Shown here: piece after piece, positions 25,306-34,737 of the stretch
How positions within the stretch are numbered: the stretch's first letter is position 1
Layout: each line of letters starts with the position of its first letter
Assembly (NCBI GenBank): GCA_047605605.1
Contig: JASGFG010000001.1
Span: 48,603 to 112,602 of the forward strand
Direction of reading: 5' to 3'
DNA: 64,000 nucleotides
Source of the DNA: JAATGA01 sp047605605
Lineage (GTDB): Bacteria > Pseudomonadota > Alphaproteobacteria > Rhodobacterales > Rhodobacteraceae
Made by a program: the position numbers and the translations under genes
The notes under the pieces: generated by a model
Told to the model about the DNA's origin: nothing
Seen by the model: only the letters and a program-made list of their open reading frames with translations
Databases searched by the model: none

Positions 25306-25639
25306 AATAGTTGCGAAGAAGCGCGTTTCCGTCAATGGCCTTGCTGTTCCGCGCGTCAAAGCCGGCCTGCAGCGGCATTTTGTTACAGATCACAAGGCCG
25401 AATTGGCCGCTCAAGACGGGATTTGCGGACTACACAAGGCCAGAAATCGACCGAATTTCTTCGATTCGCGGTGAATTCGGCCCCTCGCCGCACCAATCCT
25501 GCTGTTGTCCTGTGCGGACACCCCAGAAACCTGCCTATTTGATACGCACAAATGGATACAAACACATCGCATGTTTGTTTATCCTATAGTATACATTAAA
25601 ATCGTCCAGTTTGAGGCTGAAGAGCACAGGCGAGAGTCC
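25306..25639. other. Divergent control region between the racemase and transporter 2
   Basis: 334 bases, noticeably richer in A+T than the genes around it. It holds operator 3 and presumably the promoter of the second transporter operon. No gene supported. Confidence 0.5.
25586..25597. promoter_or_regulatory. GntR/FCD operator 3
   Basis: ATAGTATACATT, sharing the GTATAC core, 43 bp upstream of the second transporter operon in a locally AT-rich segment that probably includes its promoter. Confidence 0.5.
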
Positions 25640-26608
25640 ATGCAGCAGCCAATTCTTGATGTCAGCGATCTTCGCATGGGGTTCTCCACCGCCGGGGGAA
25701 CCGTCGTGACGATCGATCAGGTCGGCTTCAGGCTGTACCGGGGCGAGGTGCTGGCGATTATCGGTGAATCGGGGTCCGGCAAGACCGTGACGGCCATGAG
25801 CATCGCCCGCCTGATCGCCACGCCGCCCGGGCGCTATCTTGGCGGATCGGTGCGGATCGGGGGCGAGGACATTCTGACCCTAGACGAGGCCGCGATGGAA
25901 GAGGTGCGCGGCAGCCGGATCGGCACGATCTTCCAGAACCCGCGTGCCTCGCTGGACCCGTCCTTCACCGTGGGCGCGCAGCTGGCCGAGACATTGCGGC
26001 GCCATGACCCGGCGCTCGGGCGCCGCGAGGCCCGGGCACAGGCGTTGGACGCCCTGCGGCAGGTTGGCTTCCCCGATGCCGAGCGGGTCGTCGCCAGCTA
26101 TCCCCATCAGCTTTCGGGCGGCATGTGCCAGCGGATCGCGCTGGCGATGACGCTGGCCTGCAAGCCGGAACTGCTGATTGCAGACGAACCGACCACTGCG
26201 CTGGACGTGGGTGTTCAGGCCCGCATCCTGATGCTACTCAAGCGGCTGGGGCGCGAGACGGGGCTGCCGATCATCCTGATCACCCATGATATCGGCGTGG
26301 TCGCGGCCATGGCGACGCGCGTGCTGGTCATGTATGGCGGCCATATGCAGGAGACGGCTCTCGCCGAGGACCTGCTGGACGCCCCCCTTCACCCTTATAC
26401 ACGTGCGCTGATCGCCGCGCTGCCGGATGCCGACGCCCCGGTGGAGACACTGTCCTTCATCGAAGGCGAGCCGCCGAATCTGGCCGATCCGCCCCCGGGC
26501 TGCCGCTTCGCGCCCCGCTGCCCGCAGGCCATGGCGATCTGTCATGCCAGCCTGCCCGAGTGGCGTGAGGTCACCCCCGGCCGCTCGGTCCGCTGTCATC
26601 TGGCGTGA
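25640..26608 (+). CDS. ABC transporter ATP-binding protein, DppD type (system 2)
   Basis: A 322-residue ATPase. Walker A GESGSGKTV is near residue 40, signature LSGGMCQRIALAM near 156 and Walker B LLIADEPTTALD near 176. The C-terminal Cys cluster (CRFAPRCPQAMAIC) is present. First gene of the plus-strand operon of seven. The start is the ATG after GAGAGTCC; the longer frame to 25505 runs through the operator region. Confidence 0.9.
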   Translation: MQQPILDVSDLRMGFSTAGGTVVTIDQVGFRLYRGEVLAIIGESGSGKTVTAMSIARLIATPPGRYLGGSVRIGGEDILTLDEAAMEEVRGSRIGTIFQNPRASLDPSFTVGAQLAETLRRHDPALGRREARAQALDALRQVGFPDAERVVASYPHQLSGGMCQRIALAMTLACKPELLIADEPTTALDVGVQARILMLLKRLGRETGLPIILITHDIGVVAAMATRVLVMYGGHMQETALAEDLLDAPLHPYTRALIAALPDADAPVETLSFIEGEPPNLADPPPGCRFAPRCPQAMAICHASLPEWREVTPGRSVRCHLA

Positions 26609-26615
26609 GGGCGCA

Positions 26616-27635
26616 ATGGAAAACCTGATCGAAATCCGCAGCCTGTCCAAGACCTTCCGCAGTCGCCGGGGCAACCCGTTCCACCGCAAAGTGGTAGAGA
26701 CCAAGGCCGTCTCCGATATCAGCATCGATATCCGCAAGGGCGAGATCCTGGGCTGCGTAGGCGGTTCCGGCTCGGGCAAGTCCACCTTGGGCCGGATGAT
26801 CCTGCGCCTGATCGAGGCGGATGACGGCACGATCACCTATGCCGGCCGCGACCTGCGCAGCTTGCGCGGCGAGGAGCTGCGCCAGCATCGCCGCCGGGCG
26901 CAGATCGTGTTCCAGGACCCGCTGCAATCGCTGAACCCGCGCCGCACCGTGGCAGAGAATGTCGCCCGTCCGCTGCTGAATTTCGGCACCTCGCGCGCCG
27001 CCGCCGCCCGGAGGGTGGATGAGCTTCTGGAGATGGTCGGCCTCGACCCCCGGCAATCGCACCGCTATCCGCATGAATTCTCGGGCGGGCAATGCCAGCG
27101 CATCGCCATCGCCCGGGCGCTGGCGCTGGAGCCGGAATTCCTGTTCCTGGACGAGCCGGTCTCGGCCCTCGACGTATCGATTCAGGCGCAGATCCTGAAC
27201 CTGCTGAAGCGGTTGCGGGCGGAACTGAACCTCACCTTCCTCTTCGTCTCGCATGACCTGAAGATCGTCCGGCAGTTCTGCGACCGCACCATGGTGATGT
27301 ATCGCGGCCGCCTGCTGGAGACCGGCGGCAGCGATGAGGTCTATCGCCAGCCGCTGCATCCCTTCACCCGGGATTTCCTGGGCACGGTGCTGCACGCAAA
27401 GCGCAGCGACGCCTGGGAGAAGGCGGCAGAGCGGGCCGAGGATCTGGAGGGCCGGATGCCCGAAATCTCCTCCGCCCATTGCGTCTATGCCGCCAACTGC
27501 ACCGCCCGGTTTGAGCCGTGTGTCCGCGCAGCCCCGCCGCTGTTCCGGCAGTGCGAACGCCGCGTCGCCTGTTTCCACCACGACCCGCGGTCCGCCGCGC
27601 AACAAGACAAAACCCCAACAGGAGTTTCCGCATGA
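26616..27635 (+). CDS. ABC transporter ATP-binding protein, DppF type (system 2)
   Basis: A 339-residue ATPase with Walker A GGSGSGKST near residue 47, signature FSGGQCQRIAIARA near 156 and Walker B FLFLDEPVSALD near 176. The C-terminal extension carries four Cys residues (CVYAANCTARFEPC, then CERRVAC). It starts 7 bp after its partner gene and overlaps the binding-protein gene by ATGA. Confidence 0.9.
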   Translation: MENLIEIRSLSKTFRSRRGNPFHRKVVETKAVSDISIDIRKGEILGCVGGSGSGKSTLGRMILRLIEADDGTITYAGRDLRSLRGEELRQHRRRAQIVFQDPLQSLNPRRTVAENVARPLLNFGTSRAAAARRVDELLEMVGLDPRQSHRYPHEFSGGQCQRIAIARALALEPEFLFLDEPVSALDVSIQAQILNLLKRLRAELNLTFLFVSHDLKIVRQFCDRTMVMYRGRLLETGGSDEVYRQPLHPFTRDFLGTVLHAKRSDAWEKAAERAEDLEGRMPEISSAHCVYAANCTARFEPCVRAAPPLFRQCERRVACFHHDPRSAAQQDKTPTGVSA

Positions 27636-29224
27636 CCCGTCTTTCCCGATCCCTGCGCCTGTTCCTTCAGGGAACAGCCCTTTCCCTTGCCCTGACCGCC
27701 GCCCCTGCCCTGGCCGAAACCACCCTCGTCGTCGCCGTCGAGGCCGATTTCAGCCGGATGGACCCCCATGCCTCGCGCACCTGGAACACCTTCAAGGTGA
27801 TCCGCCACATCTTTGAAAGCTTCGTCGAGGAAGATCTGACCAAGGGCGGCGATGCTGTCCCCGAGATCGTCCCCGCGCTCGCCGAAAGCTGGGACGTGTC
27901 CGAGGATGGCAAGTCTTACACCTTCCATCTGCGGAAGGGCGTGACGTTCCACGATGGAACGCCATGGAACGCCGAGGCGGCGAAGTTCAACATGGACCGC
28001 ATGACGAACCCGGAATTCGAGTTCTTCGTGCCCTCGGCCCCCGGCCTGCTCAGCTGGGTCTGGATGGACCTTGAAAGCTATGAGGTGGTCGATGAATACA
28101 CCTTTCGCATCAACTTGAAGCAGCCGAATGCCGAATTCCTGCGGCGGATGGCGGCGGGGGGCTCCGGCTCGCCGCGCATGGTCTCGCCCGAGGCGGTGAA
28201 GACCTACGGCAATGACGGCATCGAAGAGCATCCCATCGGCACGGGCCCGTTCAAGTTCGTGGAACGCGTGGTGGGCGACCGCGTGGTGATCGAGAAGAAC
28301 GAGGCCTACTGGAACCCCGACCGGATGCCCAAATCCGACAAGATCATCCTGCGCGGCATCCCCGAGGTCGCGACCCGCGAACTGGCCCTGATGAGCGGAG
28401 AGGTCGACATCATCGGCACCCCCTCGCCGGATTCGATCGAGATGCTGCAGGCCCAGGGGGCGAAGATCGTCACCGGCAAATCGCCGATGTTCTATGTGAT
28501 GTGGGTCAACATGAAGGATCCGCATTTCAAGGATGTACGGGTGCGTCAGGCGATGTGCATGGCGATCAACCGCGAGGATATGGCCAAATTCCAGCGCAAG
28601 GGCTTTGCCGTGCCGACCTGGGGCATCCTGAACCCCGGCGGGCCGGGCTATGATCCGGCCTTCAAGGATTGCGAATACGATCCCGAAGGCGCCAAGGCCC
28701 TGCTGGCCGAGGCGGGCTATCCGGACGGGTTTGACACGCGGATGGACTGGACCTTCGGCGGCGGCTCGGACGTGAACACCCGCGGCGATGCGGAATGGCT
28801 GCAGCGCGACTTTGCGGCAGTGGGCATCCGCGCCTCGATCGAGATGTTCGACAACAACACTTTCTGGGACATGATGACCGCCGGGATGCGCGAGGGCACC
28901 GGCCTGACTTCGGCCTCCTGGGGGGAAAGCACCTTCGCCTGGCTGGACCAGCTGGTGACGACGACCGCCCTGCCGCAGAACTGCTGCAACTCGGGCTATT
29001 ACGACAATCCCGAGATGGACCGCCTGCTGTCCGAAGCCCGGGCCAGCGCCACGCAGGAGGATCTGGACGCCAAGCTGCATGAGCTGCGCGACATCGTCGC
29101 GAAGGACATGGCCTTCACCAGCTATTATGCGGCGAACTCGGTCTATGCCGTGGGACCCACGGTGACCGGCTTCGTCCTGGCCCCGCAGCACTGGATCGAC
29201 CTGACCACGGTCACCAAGGAATAA
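27632..29224 (+). CDS. Periplasmic substrate-binding protein, SBP family 5 (system 2)
   Basis: A 530-residue binding protein with a signal peptide (TRLSRSLRLFLQGTALSLAL, cleavage after APALA). Family features: VAVEADFSRMDPHASRTWNTF, VPALAESWDVSEDGKSYTFHLR, KGVTFHDGTPWNAEAAKFN. An AGGAG site lies 9 bases upstream of the ATG. It is clearly diverged from the system-1 binding protein, so the two systems probably bind different ligands rather than being recent duplicates. Confidence 0.9.
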   Translation: MTRLSRSLRLFLQGTALSLALTAAPALAETTLVVAVEADFSRMDPHASRTWNTFKVIRHIFESFVEEDLTKGGDAVPEIVPALAESWDVSEDGKSYTFHLRKGVTFHDGTPWNAEAAKFNMDRMTNPEFEFFVPSAPGLLSWVWMDLESYEVVDEYTFRINLKQPNAEFLRRMAAGGSGSPRMVSPEAVKTYGNDGIEEHPIGTGPFKFVERVVGDRVVIEKNEAYWNPDRMPKSDKIILRGIPEVATRELALMSGEVDIIGTPSPDSIEMLQAQGAKIVTGKSPMFYVMWVNMKDPHFKDVRVRQAMCMAINREDMAKFQRKGFAVPTWGILNPGGPGYDPAFKDCEYDPEGAKALLAEAGYPDGFDTRMDWTFGGGSDVNTRGDAEWLQRDFAAVGIRASIEMFDNNTFWDMMTAGMREGTGLTSASWGESTFAWLDQLVTTTALPQNCCNSGYYDNPEMDRLLSEARASATQEDLDAKLHELRDIVAKDMAFTSYYAANSVYAVGPTVTGFVLAPQHWIDLTTVTKE

Positions 29225-29230
29225 GCCCTT

Positions 29231-29262
29231 CGCCTGCCCCGGTTCGCCGGGGTGGGCCTTTT
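29231..29262 (+). terminator. Intra-operon attenuator after the binding-protein gene
   Basis: CCCCGG-TTCG-CCGGGG hairpin followed by a short T-rich tract, located between the binding-protein and permease genes. Such hairpins often keep binding-protein mRNA in excess of permease mRNA. Confidence 0.45.
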
Positions 29263-29280
29263 CCGGCCCGGGATTCGCCC

Positions 29281-30237
29281 ATGACCCTGCTTCTTTTCGC
29301 GCTTGGCCGCCTTTTGTCGGCCATCCCCGTGCTGATCGGAGTGACCATCGTGGTCTTTCTTTCGGTGCAGCTTGTGCCCGGCGATATCGCCCTGTCGATT
29401 CTGGGCCGCATGGCCACGCAGGAGCAGCTTGCCGCCCTGCGTGAGGAGATGGGGCTGAACCAGCCCGTAGCCGTGCAATACATCCGCTGGTTCGGGGCGC
29501 TGCTGCAGGGGGATATCGGCACCTCTCTGGCGCAGCAGTTGCCGGTTGCCACGATCCTGCTGCCGAAGATCGGCAATTCGCTGATCCTGATGGCGGGCAG
29601 TCTGGTGATGGTGCTGGTCACCGGCCTGTTGCTGGCCGGGGTCTCGGCGCCCCGCTTCCGCAGCCTGACCGACAGGGCGGTGGTGGCCCTGACGCTGATC
29701 CTTGCCAGTCTGCCGGTCTTCTGGCTGGGGATCGTGCTCCTGTATTTCCTGGGCTTCAAATGGAAGCTATTCCCGATCTCGGGCATGTACAACGTGGTCC
29801 GTCCCGGCGGCCTGTCGGATCTCCTGCACCACCTGATCCTGCCTGCCGCTGTCACTGCCGCCTCCTCGATCGCCATCGTGGCGCGGGTGACCCGGTCACG
29901 GATGCTGGATGTGCTGGCCCAGCCCTACATCCTTGCGGCCAGGGCGCGTGGGCTGCGGCGCCGGCAGATCGTGCTGCGCCACGCCATCCGCAACACCCTG
30001 CCGACGTTCGCCAGCATTGGCGGGTTGCAGATTGGCGGCCTGTTCGGCGGCGTGGTTTTCACCGAGATCATCTTCAACTGGCCCGGCGTCGGCCTGCAGC
30101 TGTATGATGCGATCCTTGCCCGCGACATCCCGATGATCCAGGGCTGCGTGCTGGTCGTCGCCGCGGTCTTCGTGCTGGGCAACCTGATTTCCGACATTGC
30201 GGTCTTCGCCCTTGATCCCAGAAAGGACCAGGCATGA
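29281..30237 (+). CDS. ABC transporter permease, DppB type (system 2)
   Basis: A 318-residue membrane protein with the DppB motifs LREEMGLNQPVAVQYIRWFGALLQGDIGTSL and the EAA loop ARARGLRRRQIVLRHAIRNTLP. Six predicted helices. Overlaps the DppC gene by ATGA. Confidence 0.9.
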   Translation: MTLLLFALGRLLSAIPVLIGVTIVVFLSVQLVPGDIALSILGRMATQEQLAALREEMGLNQPVAVQYIRWFGALLQGDIGTSLAQQLPVATILLPKIGNSLILMAGSLVMVLVTGLLLAGVSAPRFRSLTDRAVVALTLILASLPVFWLGIVLLYFLGFKWKLFPISGMYNVVRPGGLSDLLHHLILPAAVTAASSIAIVARVTRSRMLDVLAQPYILAARARGLRRRQIVLRHAIRNTLPTFASIGGLQIGGLFGGVVFTEIIFNWPGVGLQLYDAILARDIPMIQGCVLVVAAVFVLGNLISDIAVFALDPRKDQA

Positions 30238-31133
30238 CCTCCCTTCCCCTGCGTCGCGACCGCCCCAGGTCGAACCTGTATTTCGTCTGGCGCGGAGTGC
30301 TGGGCGATCCCGTGGCGCGATGTTCGGCGGCGGTGATCGCGGTCATGCTGTTGGCGGCCCTGCTGGCCGACTGGATCGCCCCCTGGCCCCCGAATGCCGC
30401 CAATCCGGAGCTGCGGCTGATGCCGCCCGGAACGCCGGGTCATCTCCTTGGCCTTGACAACCAGGGGCGGGACATCCTGTCGCGCCTGATCCATGGCGCC
30501 CGGCTGACTCTGCTGTGCGGGATCATCCCGGTTCTGATCGGAGCCGCCATCTCGGTCCCGCTGGGCCTGCTGGGCGCGTGGTATCGCGGTCTTGGCGCGG
30601 TGATCATGCGGCTGATGGATGTGCTTTTCGCCTTCCCCATGGCGCTGCTGGCGATCCTACTGGCCGCGCTGATGGGGCCCGGCATCGGCAACATGATGAT
30701 CGCGCTGGTCGTGACCCTGATCCCCTACAACACCCGCGTCGTCTATGCCGCCGCATGTCTGGAGCGCGATCAGGCCTATGTCGAGGCGGCCAAGGCCATG
30801 GCCACGCCGGACCTGAAGATCCTGTTCGTCGAGATGCTGCCTAATGTCGTCGCCGCCTCGGTCGTCTATTCCTGTACGATCATCGGGTCTGTGGTGATCA
30901 CCGCGGCGGGCCTGTCCTTTCTGGGCCTTGGCGTGCAGCCGCCCACCCCCGAATGGGGCATCATGACCAGCGAGGGGCGCAGCTATATCTTCAATGCTCC
31001 GCATATCGCCGCGGTGCCGGGCCTCGCGATCACCGTGCTGGTGATGGCCTTTAACCTCTTGGGCGACAGTCTGCGGGATTCGTTGGATCCCCGCACCCGC
31101 CTCAGCCTCATTCGTCCCCGAAAGGGAACCTGA
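30234..31133 (+). CDS. ABC transporter permease, DppC type (system 2)
   Basis: A 299-residue membrane protein. HLLGLDNQGRDILSRLIHGARL is the DppC signature and VEAAKAMATPDLKILFVEMLPN the EAA loop. The first helix is AVIAVMLLAALLADWIAPW. Its stop is one base before the next gene's ATG. Confidence 0.9.
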   Translation: MTSLPLRRDRPRSNLYFVWRGVLGDPVARCSAAVIAVMLLAALLADWIAPWPPNAANPELRLMPPGTPGHLLGLDNQGRDILSRLIHGARLTLLCGIIPVLIGAAISVPLGLLGAWYRGLGAVIMRLMDVLFAFPMALLAILLAALMGPGIGNMMIALVVTLIPYNTRVVYAAACLERDQAYVEAAKAMATPDLKILFVEMLPNVVAASVVYSCTIIGSVVITAAGLSFLGLGVQPPTPEWGIMTSEGRSYIFNAPHIAAVPGLAITVLVMAFNLLGDSLRDSLDPRTRLSLIRPRKGT

Positions 31134-31134
31134 C

Positions 31135-32682
31135 ATGACCGCCCCTCTGCGCCCGACCGTCATCCGCAACGCCACCGTCCTGACGCTGGACGACAGCGAC
31201 CGCCTTCACCCCCGTGCCGATGTGGTGATCGAAGGCGGGCTGATCCGGGCGGTTGGCCCCGGTGCCGCCGCCAGCGCCCCACCCGGTGCCGAGGTGATCC
31301 AGGGTGAGGGTCATCTGGTGATCCCCGGTCTGGTCAACGGCCATTTCCACTCGCCCGGAAACTTCATGAAGGGCGCGCTGGAGAACTGGCCGCTGGAACT
31401 GTTCATGCTGTTCGAGGTGCCCCCCCTGATGGACCGCGTGGCCAGCCCGCGCTTTGCTTATGTGCGCACCATGCTGGGCATCATCGAGATGCTGAAGCAG
31501 GGCGTCACCGCGGTGCATGACGATTGCTTCTTCGTGCCGGTGGTGACCGAGGGCGAAGTGGATGCCGTGCTGCAGGCCTATGCCGATGCGGGGATGCGCG
31601 CCACGGTGACGCTGGATCAGCCCAACGTGGCCGAGACCGCGAAATACCCGTTCCTTGCCGAGATCCTGCCAGCCCCGCTGCGCGCCCGGATGGAAGCGGC
31701 CCCGCGGATGACGGACCGGCAGCTTCTGGATCATTACGCTGCCTATATCGACCGATGGCATGGCAAGGCCGGGGGGCGTCTGCGGGCCGCGGTCTCCTGC
31801 TCGGCTCCGCAGCGGGTGACGCCGGAATATTTCCGCGCGCTTGGGGATATCGCGCGTCAGATGGATATCCCCTATGACATGCACATTCTGGAAACCCGTC
31901 TCCAACGCGTCCTCGGGCAGGAAAACTACGGTCGATCGCTGGTCCGCTACGCCCATGACATGGGGGTGCTGAACGAGCAGGCCATGGTGATCCATGCGAT
32001 CTGGATTGATGACGAGGACATCCGCCTGATCGCTGACAGCGGCGCCTCGGTCGCGCATAACCCGGTGTCCAACCTGAAGATCGGCAGCGGCATCATGCGC
32101 TGGCGGCACCTGCGCGAGGCGGGGATCAATGTCTGTCTTGGCAATGACGAAGCGAATACCGATGACGGCATCAACCTCTGGACCGTCGGCAAGGTAGCAG
32201 GCCTGATGCACAACGTGACCGACCCCGAATTCCGCAACTGGATCACGCCGCGAGAGATTCTCGGCGGGCTGACCCATGCCGGCGCGCGTGCGATGCGGCT
32301 GCCGGTGCCGACGGGCCGGATCGCGCAGGGCTGGCAGGCGGATCTGACGATCCTGGACCTCTCCACCCTGCCCTTCACGCCGCTGAACGACATCCGCCGC
32401 CAACTGATCTATTGCGAGACCGGCGGCTCGGTCCGGACGGTGTTGGTGGGCGGCGAGGTGGTGGTCAGCAACGGGCGGCTTACCCGCGTGGATGAAGACG
32501 CGCTTCTGGCCGAGGCCCGGGAATGCGCCGCCGAATTCGCCGAATACATGGCCCGCTGCTCCAGCGCGGCCGAGGAACTCGCCCCCCATTACCGCGCCAT
32601 GTATGACCGCGCGCTGGCCACTCCGGTCGGCATGGACCGCTGGGCACGGCCCGATTTCGGCAAAGGAGAAGCCTTGCAATGA
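31135..32682 (+). CDS. TRZ/ATZ-type amidohydrolase (chlorohydrolase/guanine-deaminase group)
   Basis: A 515-residue metal-dependent hydrolase. All metal ligands are visible: GLVNGHFHSPGNFMKG (HxH, near residue 68), DMHILETR (His, near 247), VIHAIWIDDEDI (His) and CLGNDEANTDDG (Asp, near 340). The N- and C-terminal beta-sandwich halves (IRNATVLTLDD; GWQADLTILDLS) are present. Family members deaminate or dechlorinate N-heterocycles. Co-transcribed with transporter 2 and overlapping the next amidohydrolase by ATGA. Confidence 0.85.
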   Translation: MTAPLRPTVIRNATVLTLDDSDRLHPRADVVIEGGLIRAVGPGAAASAPPGAEVIQGEGHLVIPGLVNGHFHSPGNFMKGALENWPLELFMLFEVPPLMDRVASPRFAYVRTMLGIIEMLKQGVTAVHDDCFFVPVVTEGEVDAVLQAYADAGMRATVTLDQPNVAETAKYPFLAEILPAPLRARMEAAPRMTDRQLLDHYAAYIDRWHGKAGGRLRAAVSCSAPQRVTPEYFRALGDIARQMDIPYDMHILETRLQRVLGQENYGRSLVRYAHDMGVLNEQAMVIHAIWIDDEDIRLIADSGASVAHNPVSNLKIGSGIMRWRHLREAGINVCLGNDEANTDDGINLWTVGKVAGLMHNVTDPEFRNWITPREILGGLTHAGARAMRLPVPTGRIAQGWQADLTILDLSTLPFTPLNDIRRQLIYCETGGSVRTVLVGGEVVVSNGRLTRVDEDALLAEARECAAEFAEYMARCSSAAEELAPHYRAMYDRALATPVGMDRWARPDFGKGEALQ

Positions 32683-34166
32683 CGACGACCCGCGTCCGTG
32701 CCCGTTATGTGATCGCCTGGGACGGCACCTCGCACCGCACCTTGGAGAACGGCGAGGTCGTCTATCGCGGCGACAGCATCATTTTCGTCGGCCGCGGCTA
32801 TGGCGGGCCGGTGGATGCCGAAATCGACGGCGGCAATGCCGTCCTCGGCCCCGGCTTCATCGACATGAACGCGCTGGCCGATCTGGACACCACCGTCCTT
32901 GCCTTCGACAATCAGCCCGACTGGGCCAAGGGCCGCACCTGGCCCGAGGATTACCTTTCCTCCGGCCCCATCGAGATGTATTCCGGGGAAGAGCAGACCT
33001 TCACGAAGAAATATGCCTTTGCCCAGCTGATCCGCAACGGGATCACCACGGCCCTGCCCATCACCTCGATGTTCTACCGCAAATGGGCCGAGACCTATGA
33101 CGAATTCGCCCGCGCCGCCGACTCTGCGGCAGAGCTGGGGCTGCGCGCCTATCTTGGCCCCTGCTACATGACCGGAGTCGAGGTCGTGCGCGGGGATTGC
33201 AGCTTCTATACCCATTGGGATGAAGAACGCGGGCTGAAAGGCCTTGCAGATGCCGAACGCTATATCCGCGCTTACGATGGCGCCCATGACGGGCTGATCC
33301 GCGGCGGCCTTTTCCCCGACCGGATCGAGAATTGCACGCCCAAGCTGCTCCGCCGTTCTGCCGCGATCTCGGCGGAGCTTGGCGTCCCGGTGAAGCTGCA
33401 TTGCGCCCAAAGCATGGATGAGTTCGACGCTCTGGTCGCCCGGTATGACATGACGCCGGTCGAGTGGCTGAAATCGTTGGATTTCCTAAGCTCGCGCGCC
33501 CTGCTGCCGCATGGGGTGTTCCTGACGGGCCACAGCCGGGTGCAGCGCAAGGGGGATGATGTCGGGTTGCTGAGGGAGTCGGGCGCAACGCTGGTGCATT
33601 GCCCGCTGGTCGGCTCGCGCTACGGGGTGACCATGGAAAGCTTTGCCCGGCTGAGGCAGGCGGGAATCCGCATCGGTCTGGGCACTGATACCTTCCCGCC
33701 GGACATGGTGGAAAACATGCGGATCGGCATCAGTCTCTGCCGGGTGACCGACCATTCCGTTACCGCCGCCTCGGCTGCCGATTTTTACGATGCGGCAACC
33801 GTAGACGCCGCCGACGCGCTTGGTCGCCCCGATCTGGGGCGTCTGGCCGTGGGGGTGAAGGCGGATATGACGCTGTTCGACCTGTCGGATTTTGCCATAG
33901 GCCAGGTCATCGACCCGATCCAGACCATGGTGCTGTCCGGCACGGGCCGCGACTTCCGTACCGTGATCATCAACGGGCGTGTGGTGATGCGGGACCGCCA
34001 GTTGCCGGGGGTGGATCTGGAGGAGTGGAACACCCGCGCGCAGGCGCAGTTCGACGGGCTGATCGCGAAATATCCAATGCGCACGCTGCATCACCCGCCG
34101 GTGGAGCAGATTTTCAAGCCCAGCTACGCAGAGTTAGGAGAGGCGGCCGAAGTACTAGGCAATTGA
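32679..34166 (+). CDS. Amidohydrolase-fold protein lacking the HxH metal motif
   Basis: A 495-residue amidohydrolase homologue. The position of the usual D-x-HxH motif reads GFIDMNALADLDT (near residue 62), so both histidines are replaced. The other ligand positions remain: KLHCAQSMDEF (His, near 236), FLTGHSRV (His, near 285) and GLGTDTFPPD (Asp, near 335). It could use an altered metal site or serve a non-catalytic role. It follows the intact amidohydrolase in the same operon (ATGA overlap), which allows a hetero-oligomer or sequential reaction. Last gene of the operon. Confidence 0.8.
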   Translation: MTTTRVRARYVIAWDGTSHRTLENGEVVYRGDSIIFVGRGYGGPVDAEIDGGNAVLGPGFIDMNALADLDTTVLAFDNQPDWAKGRTWPEDYLSSGPIEMYSGEEQTFTKKYAFAQLIRNGITTALPITSMFYRKWAETYDEFARAADSAAELGLRAYLGPCYMTGVEVVRGDCSFYTHWDEERGLKGLADAERYIRAYDGAHDGLIRGGLFPDRIENCTPKLLRRSAAISAELGVPVKLHCAQSMDEFDALVARYDMTPVEWLKSLDFLSSRALLPHGVFLTGHSRVQRKGDDVGLLRESGATLVHCPLVGSRYGVTMESFARLRQAGIRIGLGTDTFPPDMVENMRIGISLCRVTDHSVTAASAADFYDAATVDAADALGRPDLGRLAVGVKADMTLFDLSDFAIGQVIDPIQTMVLSGTGRDFRTVIINGRVVMRDRQLPGVDLEEWNTRAQAQFDGLIAKYPMRTLHHPPVEQIFKPSYAELGEAAEVLGN

Positions 34167-34659
34167 CCCGTGACGCATCATTCCGACAATCGGCCGCATC
34201 AACAGGGAAAGTTGGTTTGTGCAGAGCTTCACATTGAAGTGACATCACGCCGAAAGATCGCTGCATGGCGCGGCGAACGGCGGTTTTGGGGAATGCCGCC
34301 CCGCAGCGCATGGGAAAGTCGGATGTCCGGTATGGGCCGTGCTTTCCCATGCGCCCGCAAGGGCTGCTGAATGCTGCGGTCTGTACGAGTGTCTCTGATG
34401 GGTCCTGAGCGACATCACCCGCCGAGCCTGTTTCGCCGACCGACGGCGTTGGGTCCGTCGCGCAGAGTCGTTTCTGATGCGCTCTCCATAGTGCAGTCGT
34501 CGATTTTTTTTGCTGATCATAGGTGCTTCGCGCAGTGGCATCGATCTCCGAAGCGGTCGGCAAGGCAGGAGCAAGGTCGTCTGGGGCGGGGCGAGGATGC
34601 AGCGCTTTGCGGCCAACAGCCTGCAGGATTGGCGGCGGCGCGATGACGGGAAGGGAGAG
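34167..34659. other. Intergenic junction at the right edge of the catabolic island
   Basis: About 490 bases with no supportable gene on either strand. There is an eight-T run at about 34504-34511 and no clear hairpin terminator. Probably contains the junction between the catabolic cargo and the older plasmid module, and the promoter for leader B. Confidence 0.45.
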
Positions 34660-34737
34660 AGAAAGAGGGGGGGAGGGGGATCTGCGGCGGGTCAGGATCG
34701 GGAGAGAGGTTCCCGGCGCCCGTCGTGGAGATGACAG
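34660..34737 (+). promoter_or_regulatory. radC-motif-like structured leader B (ParB-like gene)
   Basis: A purine-rich run (GGGAGAGAGAAAGAGGGGGGG) is followed by a CGGGAG-AGAGG-TTCCCG hairpin at 34699-34717 and GTGGAGATG just before the gene. Same loop as leaders A and C. Confidence 0.55.
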
